Shown here piece by piece: positions 44,318-53,919 of a DNA stretch of 64,000 nt. How positions within the stretch are numbered: position 1 is the first letter of the stretch; each line of letters starts with the position of its first letter. Position numbers and translations under genes: made by a program. The notes below the pieces were generated by a model. It saw only the letters and a program-made list of their open reading frames with translations. It was not told the origin of the DNA and ran no database searches. Source of the DNA: GCA-2746365 sp963711255 (GTDB lineage Bacteria; Pseudomonadota; Gammaproteobacteria; SZUA-229); contig CAVQDO010000035.1 of the NCBI GenBank assembly GCA_963711255.1, positions 1 to 64,000 of the forward strand, read 5' to 3'.

Positions 44318-45694
44318 CTACAGAGTTTTGGCTTTTTCGACAGCTTCTTCTATGCCGCCAACCATATAGAACGCCTGCTCTGGCAAGGCATCATGGTCAC
44401 CGTCAAGAATTGCTTTAAATGCCGCCAGGCTATCTTTTAATGAAACATATTTACCCGGTGCACCGGTGAAAATTTCTGCAACGAAGAAAGGCTGTGACAG
44501 GAAGCGCTGGATTTTACGAGCACGCGCTACGGCCTGCTTATCTTCATCAGATAATTCGTCCATACCCAGAATCGCAATAATATCTTTCAGTTCTTTATAA
44601 CGCTGCAATAAACCCTGTACGCCACGAGCAATTTCGTAGTGCTCGGCACCGATCACTAATGGATCAAGAATACGTGAACTTGAATCCAGTGGATCCACCG
44701 CAGGGTAAATACCTAACTCGGCAACCTGGCGAGACAGTACTAATGTCGCATCAAGGTGGGCGAATGTAGTCGCTGGAGACGGGTCAGTCAGGTCATCCGC
44801 AGGTACGTATACCGCCTGGAACGAGGTAATAGAACCCGTTTTGGTAGAAGTAATACGTTCCTGAAGAACACCCATTTCTTCCGCCAGTGTTGGCTGGTAA
44901 CCTACCGCTGAAGGCATACGACCTAAGAGTGCAGATACCTCGGTTCCCGCCAGTGTGTAACGATAGATGTTATCAACAAACATCAATACATCGCTGCCCT
45001 GGTCACGGAAGTATTCCGCCATGGTCAAACCGGTCAACGCTACGCGAAGACGGTTACCAGGAGGCTCATTCATCTGACCGTAAACCAGTGCCACTTTATC
45101 CAGTACGCCGCCTTCCTGCATTTCGTAGTAGAAGTCGTTACCCTCACGAGTACGCTCACCTACACCAGCGAATACTGAGAAACCACTGTGCTCTACCGCA
45201 ATGTTACGAATCAATTCCATCAGCGTTACAGTTTTACCAACACCCGCACCACCAAACAGACCAATTTTACCGCCTTTCGCGATAGGCATAACCAGGTCGA
45301 TTACTTTAATACCGGTTTCCAGAATCTCTGTAGCAGATGACTGTTCTTCGAAAGCCGGTGGCTTACGATGAATAGGCATAGTATCGTCATTACCAATGTC
45401 ACCCTGATTATCGATAGGATTACCCAGTACATCCATGATACGACCCAATGTTTTAGGTCCTACTGGAACACGAATAGCATCACCCGTGTTTTTAACTTCC
45501 ATGCCGCGACGTAAACCTTCTGTGGGGCCCATTGCAATAGCACGTACAACACCATCGCCTAATTGCGCCTGCACTTCCATCGTTAAACCTGTTTCATCAA
45601 GTTTTAGCGCGTCGTAAACTTTAGGAATGGAGTCCCGTGGAAATTCGACGTCAATAACCGCGCCGATAATCTCTACTACGTTTCCGGTACTCAT
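44318..45694 (-). CDS. atpD: ATP synthase F1 subunit beta (catalytic)
   Basis: This 458-residue catalytic subunit has Walker A G-G-A-G-V-G-K-T-V, the arginine-containing G-E-R-T-R-E-G-N, the family signature P-A-V-D-P-L-D-S-S-S and the DELSEED-like loop D-E-L-S-D-E-D. It forms the alternating hexamer with AtpA. It is separated from atpG by 141 bp that contain a palindromic repeat, the only large gap within the F1 part of the operon. Confidence 0.97.
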   Translation of the reverse strand: MSTGNVVEIIGAVIDVEFPRDSIPKVYDALKLDETGLTMEVQAQLGDGVVRAIAMGPTEGLRRGMEVKNTGDAIRVPVGPKTLGRIMDVLGNPIDNQGDIGNDDTMPIHRKPPAFEEQSSATEILETGIKVIDLVMPIAKGGKIGLFGGAGVGKTVTLMELIRNIAVEHSGFSVFAGVGERTREGNDFYYEMQEGGVLDKVALVYGQMNEPPGNRLRVALTGLTMAEYFRDQGSDVLMFVDNIYRYTLAGTEVSALLGRMPSAVGYQPTLAEEMGVLQERITSTKTGSITSFQAVYVPADDLTDPSPATTFAHLDATLVLSRQVAELGIYPAVDPLDSSSRILDPLVIGAEHYEIARGVQGLLQRYKELKDIIAILGMDELSDEDKQAVARARKIQRFLSQPFFVAEIFTGAPGKYVSLKDSLAAFKAILDGDHDALPEQAFYMVGGIEEAVEKAKTL

Positions 45695-45753
45695 GATTGT
45701 TATCCTCGTAAATACTTATGTATTAATATTGTTAAATTCTTTATATAAACTCT

Positions 45754-45830
45754 GTCATTGCGAGGTACGAAGCAATCTCTTTTAAGCACGTACGCAACAA
45801 ACAAGGTTGCCGTGCTTCGCTCGCAATGAC
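45754..45830. repeat. Palindromic REP-like element between atpG and atpD
   Basis: The element begins GTCATTGCGAG and ends with the exact complement CTCGCAATGAC. Inside, AAGCACG at 45784-45790 pairs with CGTGCTT at 45811-45817. The full 77 bp folds into a long imperfect hairpin. The terminal sequence GTCATTGCGAG is a common start of dispersed palindromic repeats in many proteobacteria. It ends six bases from the atpG stop, so it is transcribed within the atp mRNA. Confidence 0.8.
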
Positions 45831-45835
45831 GGCAG

Positions 45836-46702
45836 TTATGAAACCGCCGCAGCACCGGCAACAATCTCGGAAATTTCCTGAGTAATCGATGCTTGTCTTG
45901 CTTTGTTATAAATCGTTTGTAATTCTTTAATAATGTCAGATGCGTTATCGGTTGCGCTCTTCATTGCAATCATACGTGCTGACATTTCACAGGCGATGTT
46001 TTCAACGACACCTTTATAAACCTGGGACTCAATAAAGCGCATCATCAGTGCATCGATGATTGGCTTTGTATCAGGCTCGTACATGTAGTCCCAGTGATGT
46101 TCAAGTTCAGTATCAACTTCACCAGCGGCAGGAATCAACTGCTGAATCGTTGGCGTTTGTGTCATGGTGTTTTCAAACACATTACTTACCAGGAACAAGC
46201 GATCAATCTTGCCTTCATCGTAGGCATCAAGCATCACTTTTACGGTGCCGATTAACTGCTCATTAGAAGGCTGGTCACCAAGGTCAGATGTTTTAGAAAT
46301 AATCTTGCCCTGGAAACGCGAAAAAAATGTTGCGGCCTTTTTACCAATCGCACAAATATCTATTTCTACATTCTTCTCATGCCAGTCTGCCATTTCACCA
46401 ACGGCTGCTTTAAACATATTGGTGTTTAAACCACCACATAAGCCCCGGTCTGTTGAAATAACGATGTAACCCACACGTTTAACGTCTTCTCGATCCTGTA
46501 GATAAGGGTGTTTATATTCACAATGCGCTTGAGCAAGGTGACTTAAAACACTACACATCTTTTCAGCATAGGGCCGTGATGCGCGCATGCGCTCCTGCGC
46601 CTTACGCATTTTACTTGCCGCAACCATCTCCATCGCTTTAGTGATCTTTTGTGTATTTTGTACACTTTTGATCTTTGTGCGTATTTCTTTAGCGCCTGCC
46701 AT
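45836..46702 (-). CDS. atpG: ATP synthase F1 subunit gamma
   Basis: This 288-residue central rotor shaft has the N-terminal coiled-coil helix K-E-I-R-T-K-I-K-S-V-Q-N-T-Q-K-I-T-K-A-M-E-M-V-A, the mid-domain S-T-D-R-G-L-C-G-G-L-N and a C-terminal helix ending R-Q-A-S-I-T-Q-E-I-S-E-I-V-A-G-A. Length is normal. It lies 49 bp after atpA. Confidence 0.97.
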   Translation of the reverse strand: MAGAKEIRTKIKSVQNTQKITKAMEMVAASKMRKAQERMRASRPYAEKMCSVLSHLAQAHCEYKHPYLQDREDVKRVGYIVISTDRGLCGGLNTNMFKAAVGEMADWHEKNVEIDICAIGKKAATFFSRFQGKIISKTSDLGDQPSNEQLIGTVKVMLDAYDEGKIDRLFLVSNVFENTMTQTPTIQQLIPAAGEVDTELEHHWDYMYEPDTKPIIDALMMRFIESQVYKGVVENIACEMSARMIAMKSATDNASDIIKELQTIYNKARQASITQEISEIVAGAAAVS

Positions 46703-46751
46703 ATCTCTTCTCTATTCTTCTAATGTTGTCGTAAACCAAGATTTGGATATC

Positions 46752-48293
46752 TTAGTAGACACCGTTAGCTTTAAAGTTATCTAAAGCAGACTTCATAGCC
46801 GCTGCGATATCGTCGTTGTAATCACCCGACTCATTAATCTGCGCTATTAAATCAGCATGTTTACTCTTCATGTCTGCGAGCATGGCTGATTCATAAGCAA
46901 CAATCTTCTTAACATCTACATCGTTAAGATAGCCTTCATTTGCTGCGTATAAAGAAAACGCCATCTCGGCAACAGACAGTGGTGAATACTGCGCCTGCTT
47001 CATCAACTCGGTTACACGCTCACCCAGTTCTAACTGTGCACGTGTGGCATCATCAAGATCCGAAGCGAACTGAGCAAAAGCTGCCAGCTCACGATATTGC
47101 GCAAGCGCCAGACGAACACCGCCACCCAGCTTTTTAATAATCGTTGTTTGTGCCGCACCACCTACACGTGATACTGAAAGACCCGCATTAATCGCCGGAC
47201 GAATACCTGAGTTAAACAGGTCAGTTTCCAGGAAGATCTGGCCATCAGTAATCGATATCACGTTGGTTGGTACGAATGCAGACACGTCACCATCCTGTGT
47301 TTCAATAATGGGCAATGCTGTTAAAGAACCGGTCTTTCCTTTCACTTCACCGTTAGTGAATTTTTCAACATATTCAGCATTAACACGTGATGCGCGCTCT
47401 AGTAAACGAGAGTGCAAATAGAATACATCACCAGGATACGCTTCACGGCCCGGTGGACGACGTAATAACAAAGATACCTGACGATACGCCCAGGCCTGTT
47501 TTGTTAAATCATCATAAATAATCAACGCGTCCTGACCGCGGTCACGGAAATACTCACCCATGGAACAACCAGAATATGGCGCCAGGTATTGCATAGCCGC
47601 TGATTCCGCAGCACTGGCAGCAACAATCGTTGTATGCTCCATGGCGCCGTGTTCTTCCAGTTTGCGAACAATGTTTGCAACCGTTGACGCTTTCTGGCCA
47701 ATAGCAACATAAATACATTTAACGCCGGTAGTAGCCTGGTTGATAATGGCGTCAATCGCTACCGCTGTTTTACCCGTCTGACGGTCACCAATAATCAGCT
47801 CACGCTGGCCACGGCCAACAGGAACCATGGCATCAATCGCTTTCAGACCTGTCTGCACAGGCTGGTCAACTGATTTACGCTCAATAACGCCGGGAGCAAT
47901 TTTTTCAATCGGTGCGGTTAATTTTGCATCAATCGGACCTTTGCCATCGATAGGCATGCCCAGAGCATCAACAACACGTCCCAACAGCGCTTCGCCGATT
48001 GGTACTTCTAAAATACGACCGGTACATTTTGCAGTATCGCCTTCAGTCAAATGTCCGTAGCTACCTAAAACTACCGCGCCAACTGAGTCGCGCTCAAGGT
48101 TTAAAGCTAAAGCGAAAGTGTCGCCGGGTAATTCGATCATTTCGCCCTGCATTGCATCGGCAAGACCATGAATTCGAATAATACCGTCAGTCAGACTAAC
48201 AATTGTGCCTTCGGTACGAGCTTCAACTTTGTTATCAAAGTTTTCAATTCGTGATTTAATCAGTTCACTGATTTCTGATGGATTGAGTTGCAT
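46752..48293 (-). CDS. atpA: ATP synthase F1 subunit alpha
   Basis: This 513-residue non-catalytic nucleotide-binding subunit has Walker A G-D-R-Q-T-G-K-T-A, the N-terminal crown Q-L-N-P-S-E-I-S-E-L-I and P-A-I-N-A-G-L-S-V-S-R-V-G-G-A-A-Q. Length equals E. coli AtpA. It is preceded by atpH with a 10-bp gap, the standard order. Confidence 0.97.
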   Translation of the reverse strand: MQLNPSEISELIKSRIENFDNKVEARTEGTIVSLTDGIIRIHGLADAMQGEMIELPGDTFALALNLERDSVGAVVLGSYGHLTEGDTAKCTGRILEVPIGEALLGRVVDALGMPIDGKGPIDAKLTAPIEKIAPGVIERKSVDQPVQTGLKAIDAMVPVGRGQRELIIGDRQTGKTAVAIDAIINQATTGVKCIYVAIGQKASTVANIVRKLEEHGAMEHTTIVAASAAESAAMQYLAPYSGCSMGEYFRDRGQDALIIYDDLTKQAWAYRQVSLLLRRPPGREAYPGDVFYLHSRLLERASRVNAEYVEKFTNGEVKGKTGSLTALPIIETQDGDVSAFVPTNVISITDGQIFLETDLFNSGIRPAINAGLSVSRVGGAAQTTIIKKLGGGVRLALAQYRELAAFAQFASDLDDATRAQLELGERVTELMKQAQYSPLSVAEMAFSLYAANEGYLNDVDVKKIVAYESAMLADMKSKHADLIAQINESGDYNDDIAAAMKSALDNFKANGVY

Positions 48294-48303
48294 TGTGTGC
48301 CTC

Positions 48304-48840
48304 TTATCGTCCTAATGAAAGCGCTAGTGAATCAAGCTGCGATTTCATTGACGCGTCTATAATAGTGTCACCAGCTTTGATAATCACTCCGCCAATCAAC
48401 GACTCATCGATCGTTGTGGTTAAAGTGACTTCACAGCCAAGTTTGTTCTTTAAAGTGTTAACCAGTTCGCTTGTTTGCTGTTCAGATAACTCGAAGGCAG
48501 AAATAACTTCTGCATCAACTTTGTTTTCTGCTTTTGCGCGTGCTACTTCAAACTGCTCTAAAACATCAGGCATTATTTTTAAACGACCGTTCTCTGCCAT
48601 TAACTTGACAAGGTTCTGCTGCTGCTCGTTTAATTTGTCGCCTAATACCTGAATGATCAGCTCGCCTTTCTGGCTTTTGCCTGAGTCAGGATCATCCAGC
48701 AGTTTGCTCATTTGCGCGTCGCTTACAACCGCCGCAAGATTTGCTAAAGCGTCGCCCCATGAATCTAATGCATCTTTTTCATGAGCCAGGTCATAAACAG
48801 CATTAGCGTAGGGTCGCGCTGCAGTAGTAAAATCTGACAT
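48304..48840 (-). CDS. atpH: ATP synthase F1 subunit delta
   Basis: This 178-residue peripheral-stalk subunit has an N-terminal six-helix bundle (A-R-P-Y-A-N-A-V-Y-D-L-A) that binds AtpA. The C-terminal part carries the family signature D-E-S-L-I-G-G-V-I-I-K-A-G-D-T-I-I-D-A-S. It lies between atpF (15 bp) and atpA. Confidence 0.95.
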   Translation of the reverse strand: MSDFTTAARPYANAVYDLAHEKDALDSWGDALANLAAVVSDAQMSKLLDDPDSGKSQKGELIIQVLGDKLNEQQQNLVKLMAENGRLKIMPDVLEQFEVARAKAENKVDAEVISAFELSEQQTSELVNTLKNKLGCEVTLTTTIDESLIGGVIIKAGDTIIDASMKSQLDSLALSLGR

Positions 48841-48855
48841 AAAATAATTCCGCGA

Positions 48856-49326
48856 TTAAAGCTGTGCTGACAGCTCGTTCAAAGTTTTTGCATGAGCATC
48901 TTTATCCACTTCACGCATTAATACTTTTTCAGCACCGGCTATTGCCAGTCCTACGACTTCCTTACGCAGGTGCTCACGAGCGCGATTTATTTCCTGCTCA
49001 ATTTCAGCATTCGCACCAGTAACAATACGGTCTGCTTCAGTTTTAGCATCGCCTTTAGCTTCTTCCACTATTTCACTGGCGCGTTTCTGCGCTTGCGTAA
49101 TAATGTCAGATGCCTGGCCTTTTGCTTCTTTAATGTGTTTAGCAGCACGTTTCTCAGCTAATTCCTGCTCGTGTTGACCGCGCTCTGCAGCAGCCAGACC
49201 GTCAGCAATTTCTTTTCTACGCGCCTCTAACGCACCCATAACAGGTGGCCAGATAAACTTCATGCAAAACCAGACGAACAATGCGAATGTAATCGATTGA
49301 CCAATCAAGGTTAGGTTAATGTTCAT
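48856..49326 (-). CDS. atpF: ATP synthase Fo subunit b
   Basis: This 156-residue stator subunit has one N-terminal membrane helix (I-T-F-A-L-F-V-W-F-C-M-K-F-I-W-P-P-V) and a long charged helix rich in Ala, Glu and Lys that dimerises along the enzyme to bind delta. Length equals E. coli AtpF. There is one b-type gene, so a homodimer is expected. Confidence 0.96.
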   Translation of the reverse strand: MNINLTLIGQSITFALFVWFCMKFIWPPVMGALEARRKEIADGLAAAERGQHEQELAEKRAAKHIKEAKGQASDIITQAQKRASEIVEEAKGDAKTEADRIVTGANAEIEQEINRAREHLRKEVVGLAIAGAEKVLMREVDKDAHAKTLNELSAQL

Positions 49327-49395
49327 AAATGAACTCCGCTTCTTCTCTTATTCTTGAATATGTTGTATTTATAACCGACTGCTTTACCAGTGGTC

Positions 49396-49626
49396 TTAAA
49401 TAACAGCAAACAGAATGTAGAAAGCGATACCCACACCAATCATTGGAACCGCGTCAACAAGACCCATTACAATGAAGAACTGTGTACGCAACATTGGCAG
49501 CAGCTCTGGCTGACGCGCGATACCTTCAAGAAAACGAGCACCTAAAATACCGATGCCTACAGCAGCGCCCAGTGCACCCAAACCTAACAGCATTGCACCT
49601 GCGATATATAACAATGAAGCTTCCAT
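49396..49626 (-). CDS. atpE: ATP synthase Fo subunit c (proton ring)
   Basis: This 76-residue helical hairpin has the conserved loop A-R-Q-P-E and the carboxylate Asp58 in I-V-M-G-L-V-D-A-V-P-M-I. The surrounding residues match the proton-coupled E. coli c-subunit rather than the Na+-binding type, so proton coupling is expected. It is separated from atpF by 69 bp and atpB by 101 bp. Confidence 0.96.
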   Translation of the reverse strand: MEASLLYIAGAMLLGLGALGAAVGIGILGARFLEGIARQPELLPMLRTQFFIVMGLVDAVPMIGVGIAFYILFAVI

Positions 49627-49727
49627 TGTAATCTCCTAAATATAAAAAAGTTAAAAGTTAAAAATTTCGTTTTTATCAATCGATGTATTAATCGTTTGTA
49701 TCGATATTTTGTATCTATATAAATCTA

Positions 49728-50630
49728 TTAATGTGCGTGATGTGCCATTTCCATATAAACAACGGCCAGCGTCATAAAGATGAACGCCTGCAACGTAACT
49801 ATCAGAATGTGGAACACAGCCCATGCCCATTGCAGCACGCCGGCGAATATACCCAGGCCGATACCACTACTAAATAATAATGCGATCAAAATAAAGATCA
49901 TCTCACCTGCGTATAAGTTACCGAATAAACGCAGTGATAAAGAAATTGGTTTAGAAATCAGGCCAACAAATTCCAGGAAAAAGTTAATTGGCAGGAATAA
50001 GATTTTCAGCGGAATACTCTTTGCTTCAAACGGCTGCATCGTCAACTCGGCCAGGAAGCCACCAATGCCTTTTATTTTTACGCTATAGAAAAGCATTAAT
50101 GCGAATACTGCCAGAGCCATACCGAAGGTCGCATTTGGATCAGTCGTTGGAACCACGCGGAAATACACATGATGCGGATCTACACCAAAAACAGCTGAAC
50201 CAACAACACCGGCAACCTGTGGTAACCAGTCTACTGGCACCAGGTCCATCAGGTTCATTAACAGAATCCAGACGAACAATGTTAGCGCCATGGGCGCAAC
50301 CATAGGGTTTTTACCGGTGAAAGAACCGCGAACACTATTGTCGATAAACTCGACAACCCATTCAACAAAGTTTTGCAGACCGCCAGGTACACCGTCAGTT
50401 GCATATTTTGCTGCTTTTCGGAAGACAAACAAAAACGCCACACCAAGAATAATAGACCAGAACATGGTATCAACATGAATTGCCATGAAACCCATGTCTT
50501 TCGCTTCCTGTGCAGAATGCGCGAAACCCCATGAGCCAGCGTGATCATAGCCTTCAGGCACCTTGCCGTAAGTAAGGTTCTGTAAGTGATGCTTAATGTA
50601 TTGACTTGCTGTTAAGGCTTCACCAGCCAT
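49728..50630 (-). CDS. atpB: ATP synthase Fo subunit a
   Basis: This 300-residue polytopic membrane subunit forms the proton half-channels. The essential Arg sits in S-L-S-L-R-L-F-G-N-L-Y-A-G-E-M. The N-terminus (about 1-45) is soluble, and membrane segments follow from about 50. It starts two bases after the atpI stop, so the two are translationally coupled. Confidence 0.96.
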   Translation of the reverse strand: MAGEALTASQYIKHHLQNLTYGKVPEGYDHAGSWGFAHSAQEAKDMGFMAIHVDTMFWSIILGVAFLFVFRKAAKYATDGVPGGLQNFVEWVVEFIDNSVRGSFTGKNPMVAPMALTLFVWILLMNLMDLVPVDWLPQVAGVVGSAVFGVDPHHVYFRVVPTTDPNATFGMALAVFALMLFYSVKIKGIGGFLAELTMQPFEAKSIPLKILFLPINFFLEFVGLISKPISLSLRLFGNLYAGEMIFILIALLFSSGIGLGIFAGVLQWAWAVFHILIVTLQAFIFMTLAVVYMEMAHHAH

Positions 50631-50632
50631 AG

Positions 50633-51064
50633 TTAACTCTCTTTATCTCTAACGTTACTATTACTAAATGTGTCATTACTTAATACATTGACCACCGCGG
50701 GTGTCATATGTATTAAAAAGTATGTACTTAATAAAGCGACAACATTAACTGGCTTTATTAACACAAACGCCATAACAAACATCGCGCCTGTAAATATAAA
50801 CTTGTATATTTCGCCAACATAAAAGGTTGTTAGCAGGGTTTCGGGTGTTCCTGTCGACTTCACTCGAAAAACCTTAATTGCAAACCAGGCATTCGCCACG
50901 GTGGCTATCATGCCGCCTGCAAGCGCGGAGTACGCCGCTGTGCCGTCATATATCAGCAGTCCTGCAGACAATATGATGGTTACCACAAACTGCGTTATGA
51001 TGAATTTTAACGCTTGCTTCGTTGCAAAAGTTTGCTGGCTAGAGTCTAGCTGATCTTGTTGCAT
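50633..51064 (-). CDS. atpI: ATP synthase subunit I
   Basis: This four-helix membrane protein is about 143 residues from the ATG at 51064 (M-Q-Q-D-Q-L). The frame is open back to an ATG at 51148, but a strong promoter at 51127-51156 places the transcription start near 51119, downstream of that codon, so the shorter form is chosen. AtpI assists c-ring assembly and possibly Mg2+ supply. It heads the operon atpIBEFHAGDC. Confidence 0.85.
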   Translation of the reverse strand: MQQDQLDSSQQTFATKQALKFIITQFVVTIILSAGLLIYDGTAAYSALAGGMIATVANAWFAIKVFRVKSTGTPETLLTTFYVGEIYKFIFTGAMFVMAFVLIKPVNVVALLSTYFLIHMTPAVVNVLSNDTFSNSNVRDKES

Positions 51065-51126
51065 AGTCTTTTTTGCATTACAGCTAACCTTAACAGCATT
51101 ACGCCAGACGGGGTTAGAATGCGCGC

Positions 51127-51156
51127 GAATTATATAAGAGGACCTCATTCAAGGTC
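51127..51156 (-). promoter_or_regulatory. Sigma-70 promoter of the atp operon
   Basis: On the minus strand TTGACC (51151-51156) and a perfect TATAAT (51127-51132) are separated by 18 bp. It lies about 60 bp upstream of the ATG at 51064 and fixes the probable start of atpI. Confidence 0.72.
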
Positions 51157-51287
51157 AAGGAATCAATCTGAACATAAGCAGATTTTATATAATTATTTGC
51201 TAATATAGGCGTGGCCGGGTTACCGCAACACAAAAAGGCAACGCTATAAACAAATACGGCCATTAATGCGGTCATTTATCCGACCAT

Positions 51288-52019
51288 TTATTTTGTCCGC
51301 TCAAATTTAAAAGTACCAATAAATTCACCCGCCGGACCCACCCCATCAACAAAGTCAGTATCTGCTGCTGAGCTGGATAAGAGGTTAATAATTTCAGGCG
51401 GCCGGGTGTCACTGTCACCCGAATTAAATGACAGGCCCGAGTCGGTTCCCGCATCATATACCATCAGAGCCACCTCCAGAGTCTGCACCCAGTCATCTGC
51501 GGTAACGTCGAATAATGACAGGTCCCGAACACCGACAAACCAGTCCGGGCTCGGTGCAACCATTGAAACCAGGGTAACCAGCGGATACAAAACGTTGATA
51601 TCAAATTCCAGTATAGCGGTACCGACCGCAGCATTGCCTTCACCACCTAAGACAAAATCCACCGTGCCGACTTTTTTAGCCGCCTCAACTTCGGCGATTA
51701 AGGCATCCTGGGAGCCGGTTTCAGCCATCGATTCAATGCCCTCACTGGCCAGCTGCCCTATTTCCCAAATCTTGATCTGGTCGTTATGTGTAGCGCCGGT
51801 TAATGCTGAAAAATGCGCTCCTGCAGGAAAGCCGGTTGGAAAAACAGTACTCGACCATGCCGAGGTAAAACTTACTCTGTAGCTGGCATCTGCCTCCCGA
51901 TCACGGTCTGTACCAGCCACCGACGCAGGATCTTCACTGCAGCCTGCGGCCAGCAATGAGGCACTTATTAACATGAGAATCTTTATAAAAAACAACAAAT
52001 TAACCGAACGTAATTTCAT
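51288..52019 (-). CDS. Spondin-domain lipoprotein
   Basis: This 243-residue protein has a lipoprotein signal ending L-L-A-A-G-C (Cys27). The spondin_N-type domain fills the rest: Y-R-V-S-F-T-S-A-W-S, F-P-A-G-A-H-F-S-A-L-T-G-A-T-H and the characteristic A-P-S-P-D-W-F-V-G-V, ending near F-E-R-T-K. Bacterial spondin-domain proteins are surface-exposed and of unknown function. It is monocistronic between the atp operon and parB, an unusual insertion in this conserved region. Confidence 0.85.
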   Translation of the reverse strand: MKLRSVNLLFFIKILMLISASLLAAGCSEDPASVAGTDRDREADASYRVSFTSAWSSTVFPTGFPAGAHFSALTGATHNDQIKIWEIGQLASEGIESMAETGSQDALIAEVEAAKKVGTVDFVLGGEGNAAVGTAILEFDINVLYPLVTLVSMVAPSPDWFVGVRDLSLFDVTADDWVQTLEVALMVYDAGTDSGLSFNSGDSDTRPPEIINLLSSSAADTDFVDGVGPAGEFIGTFKFERTK

Positions 52020-52128
52020 TATTCAGCCTTTAAAGCCGTTCTATTTAGTGCAACTTAATGACACAGTTTAGTACTACACTGTTTCGCTGTACTCACTGGC
52101 GCCCATATCAAAAATATGATCTCGCCCG

Positions 52129-53004
52129 TCAGGATTCAATTTTGCTAATAATTCCATCCAGCACATCCAGGCTGGTGTAGGCAATTTCCAGAGAACCCTT
52201 ACCCTTGGCCTTCTGTTTTATTTGAACCTGCGCACCCAGGCATTCGGTTAAACGCTCTTCCAGCTTGGTTATATCCGGGTCTTTTCGTGTTGATTTTGTT
52301 TTTTTCGCTGGTGCTGAAATTTTACGTATCAAGGCTTCCGTTTCACGTACAGACAGACCTTTCCTGGCGACATCCTTTGCCACCCGGCTTTGCTCCATGC
52401 CATCAATAGCCAGCAGGGCACGCGCATGCCCCATCTCGATATTGCGCATTGCAAGCAACGCTTTCACATCCGGATTTAAATCCTGTAGACGCAACAGGTT
52501 CGACACCGTTGCGCGGGAGCGGGACACGCTATCGGCAACCTGCTGGTGAGTCATATCAAACTCGTCAATCAGGCGTTTTAATGCGGTGGATTCTTCCAGC
52601 GGGTTTAAATTTTCACGCTGAATGTTCTCAATCAGTGAAACCGCCGCCGCTGTCTGGTCATCAAAGCTTTTGATAACCGCCGGAACCTGGGCCAGACCGG
52701 CTTTCTGTGCGGCTCGCCAGCGTCGCTCACCAGCCACTATTTCAAAGCGGTCAACGCCGTCTACCTGCGTTTTCTGTCGAACCACTATCGGCTGCACAAC
52801 ACCCTGAGCCGCTATTGAATCAGCCAGTTCCTGCAGCGCCTCTTCATCAAAATGCTCTCTTGGCTGCCACGGGCCTCGCCCAATTAAATCGACATCGATA
52901 TTACGTAATTCGTCATCATTTTTCGGCTTCATGATGGCTTCTACATCGCTGTTGCCAAGCAATGCCGTTAAACCACGACCCAGACCTTTTTTCTTAGCTG
53001 CCAT
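52129..53004 (-). CDS. parB: Chromosome-partitioning protein ParB
   Basis: This ParB is about 291 residues from the ATG at 53004, which gives the family start A-A-K-K-K-G-L-G-R-G-L-T-A-L-L-G. An upstream ATG at 53037 is also open. The N-terminal CTPase domain has the G-E-R-R-W-R-A motif and I-P-A-type linkers. The central helix-turn-helix (T-H-Q-Q-V-A-D-S-V-S-R-S-R-A-T-V-S-N) binds parS, and the C-terminal dimerisation domain ends G-I-I-S-K-I-E-S. It loads at parS near the origin with ParA. Confidence 0.95.
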   Translation of the reverse strand: MAAKKKGLGRGLTALLGNSDVEAIMKPKNDDELRNIDVDLIGRGPWQPREHFDEEALQELADSIAAQGVVQPIVVRQKTQVDGVDRFEIVAGERRWRAAQKAGLAQVPAVIKSFDDQTAAAVSLIENIQRENLNPLEESTALKRLIDEFDMTHQQVADSVSRSRATVSNLLRLQDLNPDVKALLAMRNIEMGHARALLAIDGMEQSRVAKDVARKGLSVRETEALIRKISAPAKKTKSTRKDPDITKLEERLTECLGAQVQIKQKAKGKGSLEIAYTSLDVLDGIISKIES

Positions 53005-53099
53005 AATTTTTTGTTCTGCAGGTGCGACCATGCGCACGATCTTAATTAATGTTACACCGACTATGTGCGAACTGTCGCACCTACAATTTGAATTACATG

Positions 53100-53897
53100 T
53101 TATACGATGGCCGCTGTCTGGGCCGCATTACTGCGGGTTTCACGACGCAGCATCTCACCAGCAAGCGCGAGATACGCCAGCGCGCCACGTGATGTTTTTT
53201 CATACAGCAAAGCTGGAAGACCGTGGCTTGGCGCTTCGGCCAGTCGAACATTGCGCGGTACTATTGTGCGATACACGCGATCGCCAAAATGATCAATTAA
53301 CTGGGCGGAGACATCATTTGCCAGTGTGTTACGGGTATCGAACATTGTGCGTAACAAACCTTCAATTTTAAGATCCGGATTAACCGAAGAGCGAACCTGG
53401 TTAATCGTATCCATCAGGGCAGTCAAACCCTCCAGCGCATAATATTCACACTGCATAGGAATGATCACACCATCAGAAGCGACCAGCGCATTCAGTGTCA
53501 GCATGTTCAATGCAGGCGGACAGTCAATTAGAACATAATCATATTCATCAATGATCGGCGCTATGCTATTTTTCAATCGCTGCTCAGCATTATCGGCACG
53601 CATTAGCTCAACTTCCGCCGCCGTCATATCGGCGTTGGCAGGCAATAAATCAATGCCCACATTTTCAATGTGATGTACCGCCTGGTGCACTTCCAGACCA
53701 TCCAGCAGAACATCACAAAAAGTCGTTTCCAGCGAGTTTTTATCGACACCTACACCCATAGTGGCATTGCCCTGCGGATCCAGATCGATTAGCAATACTT
53801 TTCTTTTGGTCGCTGCCAGCGATGCCGCCAGGTTGACGCTAGTGGTGGTTTTACCAACGCCACCTTTCTGATTTGCTAATGCGAGTACTTTTGACAT
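53100..53897 (-). CDS. parA: Chromosome-partitioning ATPase ParA (Soj)
   Basis: This MinD/ParA-type ATPase is about 265 residues, with the deviant Walker A K-G-G-V-G-K-T-T-T at residues 11-19, Walker A' L-L-I-D-L-D-P-Q-G-N and Walker B Y-V-L-I-D-C-P-P. An upstream ATG at 53912 is open, but S-K-V-L-A-L-A-N-Q-K-G is the usual start. It segregates origins with ParB. It lies 96 bp upstream of parB and 23 bp after rsmG, the standard rsmG-parA-parB order. Confidence 0.96.
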   Translation of the reverse strand: MSKVLALANQKGGVGKTTTSVNLAASLAATKRKVLLIDLDPQGNATMGVGVDKNSLETTFCDVLLDGLEVHQAVHHIENVGIDLLPANADMTAAEVELMRADNAEQRLKNSIAPIIDEYDYVLIDCPPALNMLTLNALVASDGVIIPMQCEYYALEGLTALMDTINQVRSSVNPDLKIEGLLRTMFDTRNTLANDVSAQLIDHFGDRVYRTIVPRNVRLAEAPSHGLPALLYEKTSRGALAYLALAGEMLRRETRSNAAQTAAIV

Positions 53898-53919
53898 GTA
53901 TCTTTGTGCCACTGTTAAG

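Noticed and set aside
51065..51148. Longer N-terminus for AtpI
   Set aside because: The -10 box of the atp promoter lies inside it, so the upstream ATG would precede the transcription start.
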